NCBI GenBank assembly: GCA_022496185.1
Contig: WTXG01000126.1
Location: 1-64,000 of the forward strand
DNA: 64,000 nucleotides
Direction of reading: 5' to 3'
Source: Multifurca ochricompacta
Taxonomy: Eukaryota > Basidiomycota > Agaricomycetes > Russulales > Russulaceae
Both the position numbers and the translations under genes were made by a program. Each line of letters begins with the position of its first letter. Within the stretch, counting starts at the first letter, position 1. Under the pieces are notes generated by a model, which was not told where the DNA came from, searched no databases, and saw only the letters and a list, made by a program, of their open reading frames with translations. Positions 55,787 through 64,000 of the stretch are shown piece by piece.

Positions 55787-56301
55787 TGTCAAACAATCAT
55801 GCTGCTGGTTATACTGACTGTGGTTAGTAGCGGTTAGGCTAGAAGACAAGTTATACTTCAGAGGAAGAAGAACTCTTATAATACTATACTACTGACCTAG
55901 AAGACAAGTTATCTACACAGAGAATGTTAGTCAAAGGAAAAGTAGAAAGTAAAGTAAAGACAACTTACACTTCAGAGGAAGAAGAACTCTGAAGTGTAAA
56001 GGTCAAAACAGACACCCTTATATACCCATAGGGGCCAGGGGAAATGGTCTGTGCACACTGGGAATAAGTCCACAAGTGCTGGACAATTGGCAGAGAGGGA
56101 TAAAGGCCATTGGCCAAAGAGATATCACATGCTAACTGCGCATTACTAAGTCCATCACTAATCAGCTGAGTAAGGAGAGAAAGAAGTGTAATAAAGATAT
56201 CGTAAAAAGTCCAAAACTCCGGAACCTAAGATCTAATCTTATCTACAGCTAAAGCGATCCTTAGATGCCTGAAGCATCTCCAGACACGTCCCGTGTCAAC
56301 A
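55787..56301 (-). repeat. copia-2 5' LTR
   Basis: 515 bp. Element-strand TATATAAG (complement 56017-56024). The start-site hairpin is a 13-bp stem (55965-55977 with 55987-55999, 9-nt loop), with GTAAGT right after it. Ends GTCAACA, then TTTGT. Confidence 0.93.
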
Positions 56302-57175
56302 TTTGTTTGGCCTGCCCATCTGTGAATGCATCCTTGAACCACTGGGCAATGGTTTCCCAGAGGCCTTCACTTGTGGTGCGACGCCCACTTTCAATCTGTT
56401 TGTTCAGCCACTCCAGCTGTTCCATTGTCCAGTTGTCCACCACTTCTCCCCGAATTAGAGATAGGAATAGATTGGCACACTGGAAGGGATTGATAATCTG
56501 GGGGATGTCATGGTTGAAATTTTTGAAGGTCGTGAATTCCAACATGAACTTTTTGCTTTGTGAGCAGTCCCCTGCAAATGTCTGAGGCAGTACTCCTGAT
56601 AAGCATCCCAAAGGTGGGGGAATATTCAGTGGTAGCATGATCGGTGGGGGTGGAGGGGCGGAGGGGCTGGGTCTGGGAGTTGGGTGGCAATGGTGGACAT
56701 TTTTTGTCGAGGTGGGGCGATGGTGTCAGTGGACTGTATAGATATCTGAGGAGTTGTCAAAGCAGGGGCTCTGGACGTGACAACTATGGGTGCAACTGGG
56801 GATGTAGTCGATGCTAATACCAGTGCTTCTTCACTGTGTTCTTCTACATACTCTTCTGGCTCGGAGTCCGTAACAATGGCCGGGGATTTTCCCTCCATGG
56901 TCCTAATCCAAATTCAGGTGGGGCGGGTCCTGTAGTGACCCAAGAGTGTCAGCTATCCAAGTATCGGATTTGATACCAAACTCTTTTCTCGTCATCATAT
57001 TCTACCAGTTGGTATCTTCCATCGTGATAGACATAGTATCCAAACTCGGTTTCAAAGTCTTTCCAGGTGGCAGAGCCAAGTACTTGTTGTGAAAGATTAT
57101 GCTCGTCTCTGCATTCAATGAGTTCTTTGCAGAAGAGGGTCTGACTGCAGCTGGAAGCCACAATGAGAGACTCAA
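56302..57175 (-). pseudogene. gypsy-4 gag, N-terminal piece
   Basis: Begins just inside the 5' LTR; pieces 57161-56949, 56898-56626 and 56638-56302 in changing frames. Ends at TDGQAKQ, where copia-2 inserted (duplication TTTGT). The Pro-rich run here is shorter than in the sisters. Confidence 0.85.
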
Positions 57176-57178
57176 CTT
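57168..57178 (-). promoter_or_regulatory. gypsy-4 self-priming PBS, one decayed base
   Basis: Element strand AAGTTGAGTCT, against an LTR start block AGACTCGACTT (57403-57413 on the complement). Ten of 11 pairs are Watson-Crick and one is G-U, explained by C to T at a CpG after insertion. Confidence 0.65.
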
Positions 57179-57180
57179 GA

Positions 57181-57773
57181 TGTTACATCTGGTGTGGGAC
57201 ATTCTACACAACTTGTGTGACAGCATGATCTACAGGTTCAGGTAAGAAACCAATAAGGCTTCTTGGAGTTCAGGTGAGATGAGTCAAAGTCGAAGGGGCT
57301 GTTCCCTAAGACAATGTTGAGCGGAGAAGTGCCGAAAGCACTGGGACGAACGAGTCAAGGATCCAAGGGGATGTCCAGAAGACAAGCACTGATGTATTCA
57401 ATAAGTCGAGTCTGAGGTCTACAATGTAGTTACAGCAGACTTATATATGTAATCGAATGGGTGTCTATGAGATAAGAGACTGGAGTCAGGTGGGCCCGAA
57501 TATACGGAAGCAGAGGGTGTAAAGCCTGGCTTCTGATAGGGTATTAAGTAAGTGTCTGGTTGTAAAGATAAAGAGATAACAAGATAAAAGATAAGGGGTC
57601 AAACATAGGTACACAGTGAGTCAACAAGTCCAAAGCGAGTCACAGGGATGGAAGCAGGGCACATGAAGGGTCCCAGGATGGAGATGTGATCAGGAAGTGC
57701 AGAGTGGGTGGTAAGGTGGGGTCGTCATTGGGAAGGGTAAAGAAAATGGGGTTACTTGGCAGAGACTGTAACA
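57181..57773 (-). repeat. gypsy-4 5' LTR
   Basis: 593 bp, TGTTACATCTGG to GACTGTAACA. Related to gypsy-3's LTR but with many CG to TG/CA changes. Followed by CTCTT; the partner duplication is not found because the 3' LTR is lost. Confidence 0.88.
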
Positions 57774-59553
57774 CTCTTGGACACGACTGGAAATGCCTTT
57801 GAGATGGTCGCATCCTTCCTGTGAACGAATATCTCAGTAATTTCCCCAACATCAACCTCATCAGCAACCTTGACCCCCACACATTCTACGGAACATACAA
57901 TGGAAAAGAAGTCTGTTGGTCTGACACCCATACAGTGTGGGTCTATCTTAATAACCACCATGTCCAATTCCCAGTTGCTTCTATCACCTCAGACAAAGAA
58001 GAAGCATCCCAGTCCCTTGAAGCTGTAGAGCAATCCCTTCGTGCTATCACCCTCAGAACCCCCCCTACTCTCCCATCCATATCCCTTGCCTCCACAACTA
58101 CTGCTATTGCTTCACACCCTCCAAAGACACCAACACCTCTAAATATCATGAGTACTATTGCTGCCTCCAGTGGAAAGATCCTGGGATCATCCCCAGAATC
58201 TTTTGACGGTCAAGCTTCTAAAGCAGAACATTTCTGGTCTCAACTAGCCAACTACTACTACCTGAATGAAGGTGCCTTCACTGATGAGAGTAGATGAGTC
58301 TCTGCAGCCCTCACCCACTTTAAACTTGATACACCAGCAGGAGAATGGGCCAGAGACCACACCAACACTGCACTCCAAGCCAACCCCCCTTCCTTTGGGA
58401 CTTGGGACCACTTCAGAATTGACTTTGAAAAACAGTTCATTCCAGTAGAGAGTCACCTCCTGTCCACCAAAGCCATGTATGAAATTCGCCAAGGCACTCA
58501 CCCTTCAATGACTGGTACCAAGAATGGTCCACCCATGCTACTCATGCTACAGTGGATGAAAACACCAAGATCTATGCCTTCTGAAGCATGATCAATCAAG
58601 GCCTAGGACAGAAACTCCTTGGACTATCCCCCCAGCCTACCACACTCCATGATCTTGTCACTAAGGCCAGAGAATTTGATGCAGCATGGCAGCTTTATGG
58701 CAAACCACCAAGCCTCGGCCTCTCCATCTGCACATTGGAGAAGCCACCACTGACAACCCAGAGACCCAAGTCAACTTTGTTGCCTCTTCCCAGCCCAGAA
58801 ACCCTAACACCCCTCCATGCACTACCAAGTTGACCCCAGAAGAAAAGAAGTATCGACAAGAAAACAAACTTTGCTTCTATTGTGGGAAGCCTAATCACAT
58901 TGCCAATCAATGTTGCAGCAAGACCAGGGCCATCCAAGGTCAAGGACCTCCTCGCCCTACCCCAGTAAGAGCCCTAGCCTCAGAAGAAACACCCCCCCAA
59001 GCACCACAACCTCCCCCTGACTACCTCTCAGTATCTGCCACCAAGAGCTATGAAGATCCAGTACCATACATGATGGATGAAGATGGACCTTTGGATTTTT
59101 AACACATCCTACAGCTGCACTGTCTGTGAGGACTTCTTGTAACCCCAGTGTTCCTTGTATGAGCCACTCTGCAGTCCTAGATAACCTTGGTTTTGAGCAT
59201 GTATCCTTGTTAGTGACTAGAAATGCTAGATCACCTTCTATTGTGCTCAAAGCAGAACTCATTGGATGAAACACTAGGAAGAAAATCAGTGTGCATGCCC
59301 TAATAGATAGTGGGGCAGAAGGATTAATAATCCACCAAGACTATGCCAAAGCACATCACCTAACCTTGAGCACCCTTGCCAAGCCTCTCTGAGTCAAGAA
59401 TGTGGATGGAACTAGTAATGCTAATGGAGCCATTTACCACACCACAACCCAAATCCTATGACTACCCCTCTGAGACCAATACCATGAAGAACTTGCAGAG
59501 TTCTATGTCACTAATATAGGGGACCATGACATTATCTTAGGAACTGACTGGCT
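57774..59553 (+). pseudogene. gypsy lineage E, gag and protease fragment
   Basis: Plus-strand retroelement coding sequence. Gag-like frames 57821-58297 and beyond, with shifts and TGA stops (about 58296, 58582); capsid-like WYQEWSTHATHAT; zinc knuckle CFYCGKPNHIANQC near 58872-58913 (frame 58686-59102); aspartic protease ALIDSGAEGLII near 59298-59333 and LGTDWL at the end. Cut at 59553 by copia-3, so RT and the rest are missing; the left end is cut by gypsy-4's LTR. Distinct from families A and B (different protease and no shared gag text). Confidence 0.75.
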
Positions 59554-60061
59554 TGTCAAACAATCATGCTGCTGGTTATACTGACTGTGGTTAGTAGCGT
59601 GTTAGGCTAGAAAGACAAGTATACTTCAGAGGTTGAAGAAACTCTATTACAACTATACTACTGACCTAGAAAGACAAGTATCTACAAGAGATGTTAGTCA
59701 AAGGAAAGTAGAGAGTATAGTAAGACTTACACTTCAGAGGTTGAAGAAACTCTGAAGTGGAACAGACGAAACAGACACCCTTATATACCCATGGGGGCCA
59801 GGGGAAATGGTCTGTGCACACTGGGAATAAGTCCACAAGTGCCGGACAATAAACAGAGAGGGATAAAGGCCATTGGCCAAAGAGATATCACATGCTTACT
59901 GCACATTACTAAGTCCATCACTAATCAGCTGAGTAAGGAGAGAAAGAAGTGTAATAAAGATAACATAAAAAGTCCGATACTCCGAGATCTAATCTAATCT
60001 AATCTACAGCTGAAGCGAACCTAGATGCCTGAAGCATCTCCAGACACGTCCTGTGTCAACA
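59554..60061 (-). repeat. copia-3 3' LTR
   Basis: 508 bp, TGTCAAACAATCATG to GTGTCAACA. X modules 59607-59622 and 59666-59681; Y modules 59623-59645 and 59731-59753. Preceding 5-mer TGGCT (59549-59553); its partner is outside the window. Confidence 0.9.
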
Positions 60062-60313
60062 TCCCTCCATGGTGAAGGCATCGATCATTAGGTGGAAATG
60101 AGTTGAGTGAGCACACTGCTTGTTCACAATTAAATGAACATATCGCCAGCCAGAGATCCAACTTCTCTAACTCTTTGTGAGCTTTGCATACAAGTTGTAG
60201 ATTCGCTTATGCAAGTCTACACACCTCTTGTGTCACTCTCAAGGTCAAGAACGTGCTCATGTGGCATGGTGGGAAAGTGAAAATGGTGAACCAAGTCTCC
60301 AGATTCCAGCTCC

Positions 60314-63300
60314 TCATTCCAGTACTAGTCCAAATCCAGTTACCATAAGATCAAAAGATGATCTGGGCAGAGACTTTGTAAGGCCATCTGCCAGCATCTC
60401 TCCAGTGGGAGTTCACACCAAGTCTATCTGGTGTGATTCTACATACTCCCTAATGGCATGGTACTTTATTGGTATGTGCTTTGATCACCTTCCTGTGACA
60501 GGGTTTAATGCAAGATCTACTGCACCCTTATTGTCACAATGCAGTTGTATGGGTGAACTAACTTCATAACCCAACTCCTGCATGAATGTCCTATACCACA
60601 CTGCCTGATTTGAAGCCTCAGCAAGGCTCATATACTTGGCTTCAGTGGTGGACTGTGCTACTGTCTTCTGCTTCCTGGAACACCAACTAATGGCTCCATT
60701 AGCAAGAAAAAAGACATAGCCAGAGGTGGAGCGGCGGTCCTCTTGATCTCCCCATGAGGAGTCCGCAAAACCATGAAGGCCAACTTCACCATTCCCTCCA
60801 GAGTAGCGCAACTTGTAGTCTTTTGTAGTGTTTAGATATGCTAAGACATACTTTGCTAGTCGCATGTGCTGCTGGGAAGGGTTGGAAGCAAATTGGCTAA
60901 GGCGTGCAACAGCAAAACTAATGTCAGGTCTGCTTCCAATCTGCACCCAAAGCAGAGACCCCATTAACTGCTGATACCTCTTAATATCAGAGGTAGATGC
61001 CTGGTCTTCAAACTTGACCAAATGAACATCCACGCCAGAGGGTAGAGGAGTATATACTGGGTTGGAATCCCCCATTCCAAACCTCTCAACTATGGAGGAT
61101 ACATAGGCTGTCTGGTCGATGTCCAGTGTCTTGTTAGGACGGTCCCTGGTGATGTTAACTCCAAGGTAGGACTGGATTTCACCAAGATCGGTCATCTCAT
61201 ATCGGCTAGATAGAGAGTCCTTCAGCCATTGTATCTTCTTAGTGGAGGACCCAAGTATAGTGATGTCATCAACATATAAAATGACGAAAAGTGAACCATC
61301 CCCCTCTTGGTGATGATACACATATACTCCTGCATCAGAGTACGTCCGAGTAAAGCTCAGTTCATTGAGAACTGCATGAAATTGCAAGTTCCATGCTCGG
61401 GAAGCTTGTTTGAGGCCATACAGAGCCTTCTGCAGCCTACAAACTTTGGACTCTTGTCCAGCAACGACAAAACCAACAGGTTGCTCCATATAAATCTCCT
61501 CATCCAGATCGCCATGTAAGAATGCCGATTTGACATCCATTTGGTGGATTTCCCAATCCTCAAGCGCAGCCAACGCTAATAGTAGTCTAAGAGACTCAAA
61601 TCTGGCGACTGGGGAGAAGGTTTCATTGAAGTCCACCCCCTCTATTTGGGTGAACCCTTTTGCTACAAGCCTAGCACGAAAGCGTCCATCTGCTTTCAAT
61701 TTAAAGACCCACTTGGACTTTACAGCCTTTCTACCTTCAGGAAGGTCTTCAAGGCGCCACACTTTAAGTTTTTCTAAGGCATCAATTTCATATTGACATG
61801 CCTCAAGCCAATCACTGGCATTATCAGACTCCATTGCTTCTTTAAATGTAAGAGGATCCCTATAAGGCGATCCTGCAGCATTAAGTAGATCCATCTGACC
61901 AAGTCTGGAAGAACCTTGCACAAACTCTGCATTTTCCTTGTTGTAGAAGCGAGGATTCAGACGACGATTGCGATTGGGGCGTGCAGTATCCAAGTCCAAA
62001 TCTTCTTGGATTGCCCTATCTCGTCGTTCAGAGCGTGGACTTGTCCTCTGAAAATTAGGTTGAGGAATTCTGTCTGCAATCCTTTGTGATTTTCTGATTG
62101 CCTTGGTTCTTTTGGGAGGGGAGGATGGTTCCATGATTTGCGATGGAGGGGTCTGATATATAGTCTGAGGGTGTGTGGTGTCTACATTACGTGTGGGTGT
62201 GGTAGGCTGTGGTGCTAATTGAGGAGGTACTATGTCCTCCTGTTCCTCTTCTAGGTCTTCCTCATCTTGAGGAGCCTCAGGAACATGTGTAGCTGTTGCT
62301 GGTGGTGGCTGGACTGGGCCACTAGGTAAAGTAAATGAGCCACCTTCTGAAGGTTGCTCTACTGGTTTGTCTGCTCTGCTGTCCTTATCAGAGCGGGATG
62401 GGAAGGATCTCTCATCAAAAGTAACATCTCATGAAAAGATGAGAGACCGGGTACGACTATCCCAAAGTGTATAGCCCTTAGAAGTGGGCTCATACCCAAC
62501 AAAGACGGCTTCCCTGGCTTTGGGATCTAGTTTACGCCGCTTGCCCTCTGGAACATGATAATAGGCTTTGCAACCAAAGACCTTGAAATACGAGACATCT
62601 GGTTTGTTCCCAACCAGAAGCTCAAGCGGAGTCTTCCACTTATTAGAACGGATGGGAGTTCTATTATATATATGACATGCTGTCTCAACAGCACACTCCC
62701 AAAAACCAAGAGACAGGCCAGCATTGTGCAGCATGCTAGTGCCTTTTTCCATAATGGTTCTATTAAATCTCTCGGCCCTTCTGTTCTGTTGTGGGCTATA
62801 CGGCATCGTAAGTTTATGCTCTATGCCATAATCTTCAAGCATTGCCTTCAGCGCCTTGTTCACATACTCACCACCACGATCTGTATGAAGACACTTGATT
62901 TTATGATTAAATTTATTTTCTAGTAGTGTCTTCAGTTTATTAAAAACTGGTGTAAACAGATCTTTAGACTTCATTGGAACGATTAAAGCATATCTGCTAA
63001 AGTCGTCCAAGAAGGTGGCAAAGTATAGATTCCCTTGTATTGAACTGCACTGCAAGGGTCCTACAAGATCACTATGAAGGATCTCAAGGGGGCTGATGCG
63101 CGCTTTGAAGATGGGGAAATGGAAGACAATGGGACTTGCCCATTTCACAGCCATAACATGGCTTGTCTTCCACTTGGCTATCATTTATTTTGAGGCCTTT
63201 AACCGCCTCAGGAGCATATCTTTTCAGGGCTTCTTTAGACATATGGCCCATTCTTTGATGCCAGATTTCAAGTGAGGCAGATGCAGTTGTATGGATAGTG

Positions 63301-63518
63301 CTTAGGACGTGTTTGCCTAGTACCCAATACAATTTGCCAAACTTCCATGCTTCCACTATAATGTTATCACCATATTTTATTGTTGCCTTCTTATTATCAA
63401 AGAACACAGTTGCCCCTTTTTCTACTAGGGCACTGGCGGAGAGTATTTTATGTCCTCCAGGCATGTGGAGCACATTGCTCAGTTCCAAGTCGTAACCTTG
63501 ATCAGTCCTGATGACCAC
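60314..63518 (-). pseudogene. copia-3 pol, partial
   Basis: 62134-60485 (549 codons) covers the IN-RT linker, RT (YVDDITILGS) and RNase H up to NPVTGR. It then has the same TGA as copia-2 and a readable tail to about 60314. 63184-62429 holds most of IN (HTDRGGEY, AERFNR); it is in the same frame but separated by a TGA near 62428. 63518-63084 (PR end, IN zinc site) is in another frame because of 1-nt losses in G-runs near 63090-63115. Confidence 0.88.
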
Positions 63519-63527
63519 GGTTCCAAC

Positions 63528-64000
63528 TGTGAAACAGGCATGTGCGCAGCATACTGACTGTAGAAGTTAGCGGGTTAGGCTAGAAAGACAAGTTATACTT
63601 CAGAGGTGAAGAAAACTCTATTGTACTATACTACACACCTAGAAAGACAAGTTATCTACATGAGACGGTTAGTCAAAGGTAAAGTAGTAAGTAAGAGAAA
63701 TGGGACTTACACTTCAGAGGTGAAGAAAACTCTGAAGTGTAGAGGACGAAACAGACACCCTTATATACTATCCAAGGGATGGTCTGTGCACTTGGAATAA
63801 GTCCACAAGTGCCGGACAAAGTCCAAACAATAAACATGAGGGAGAAAGGCCATTGGCCACTACAGAAATCACATGTTACATGGTGCATCAGTCAGCTACT
63901 GCGGAATGTGAGAAGGAAAGTAATAATGATAATGTAAATAGTCCGAAACTCCGGTATCTAATCTAATCTACAAAGTAGCTAATCTAATCTAATCTACAAA
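63528..64000 (-). repeat. copia-4 LTR, cut by window end
   Basis: Begins TGTGAAACAGGCATGTGCGC and is collinear with the copia-1-type LTR until the window ends, about 50-70 bp short of the expected terminus. X modules 63580-63596 and 63639-63655; Y modules 63597-63619 and 63711-63733. Preceding 5-mer CAACT (63523-63527). Probably the 3' LTR of a minus-strand element inserted in copia-3, but a solo LTR cannot be excluded. Confidence 0.85.

Larger units (their letters stand above)
49762..56301 (-). mobile_element. copia-2, complete Ty1/copia retrotransposon with long open frame
   Basis: 6540 bp, minus strand, 515-bp LTRs (TGTCAAACAATC...GTGTCAACA), perfect duplication TTTGT (49757-49761 and 56302-56306), inserted in gypsy-4 gag. 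The LTRs differ at roughly eight positions, mostly C/T or G/A at CG sites. PBS, leader and polyprotein are all present. The only coding defects I see are TGA codons in the RNase H tail. Confidence 0.94.
34763..57773 (-). mobile_element. gypsy-4, oldest family-A chromovirus, split by two insertions
   Basis: Minus-strand element with 5' LTR at 57181-57773. Its interior is distributed over 56302-57180, 49303-49761 and 34763-39206. The interruptions are copia-2 (TTTGT duplication) and the Tc1-like palindrome (TA duplication); across each break the Gag sequence joins correctly. The 3' end is lost within ORF3 at 34763, where gypsy-2 abuts. Compared with gypsy-3 it is poor in CG and rich in TG/CA, with TGA stops at Arg positions, consistent with age. 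Confidence 0.85.
59554..63527 (-). mobile_element. copia-3, 5'-truncated by copia-4
   Basis: Minus-strand copia close to copia-2 (coding nearly identical). 3' LTR 59554-60061, then RNase H, RT, IN and part of protease. At 63528 the LTR of copia-4 begins inside the protease region, so gag, leader and 5' LTR lie beyond the window. Inserted in gypsy E. Confidence 0.88.

Noticed and set aside
63528..64000. TAATC pentamer runs near LTR ends as a satellite or telomere-like repeat
   Set aside because: Only two to four units, always at the same place in copia LTRs (also near 5060-5090 and 59990-60000); a feature of the LTR, not a separate array.
1..64000. CRISPR arrays, rRNA, tRNA genes
   Set aside because: None seen. 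The only tRNA-like matches are the 14-nt primer-binding sites of copia-1 and copia-2.

Overview
This 64 kb window looks like fungal, probably basidiomycete, repeat-rich heterochromatin. I recognise no host gene, tRNA, rRNA or CRISPR array. Almost every base that can be assigned belongs to nested transposable elements: Ty1/copia LTR retrotransposons, Ty3/gypsy chromoviruses with a chromodomain at the integrase C-terminus, solo LTRs, and one Tc1/mariner-like DNA element. The fungal assignment is an inference from the TE mix and from the CpG-to-TpG decay of repeat copies.

Layout. 1-4367 is degenerate sequence that ends as the 3' internal end of an element (D), followed by its LTR. A complete copia element (copia-1, 4632-11208, minus, TSD TTGGC) sits inside LTR-D. 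12102-13006 is a partial solo copia LTR with a solo LTR of another family (LTR-C, TSD GCACA) inside it. 13007-15177 holds two unidentified plus-strand proteins broken by frameshifts. 15178-27331 is a family-B chromovirus (minus) whose LTR received gypsy-1 (15234-23326, plus, TSD AAAAC; itself carrying solo LTR-F) and whose pol received a second B copy. 27332-34762 is gypsy-2 (minus), whose two flanks belong to different host elements. 34763-57773 is an older chromovirus (gypsy-4, minus) split by two insertions. The first is a palindromic Tc1-like element (39209-49300, TA duplication) that contains two mirror-image solo copia LTRs, one of them split by gypsy-3 (39931-47387, TSD CAGAC). The second is copia-2 (49762-56301, TSD TTTGT). 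57774-59553 is the gag-protease part of another gypsy lineage (E), cut by copia-3, which is cut in turn by copia-4 at 63528.

How the parts work. The copia elements encode one Gag-PR-IN-RT-RNaseH polyprotein. They have a primer-binding site matching the 5' half of initiator Met tRNA and a long structured leader. The chromoviruses encode Gag, a Pol in the -1 frame (PR-RT-RNaseH-IN-chromodomain), and a further 3' ORF (ORF3) with a coiled coil and a run of zinc knuckles. Their PBS is complementary to 11 nt near the predicted mRNA start, as in Tf1-type self-priming.

Points most worth following: ORF3 (separate in family A, fused to Pol in family B); covariation between self-primer and PBS; the 1289-bp-arm palindrome carrying the same solo-LTR insertion in both arms; and two short modules duplicated inside every copia LTR that are identical within an LTR but differ between LTRs.
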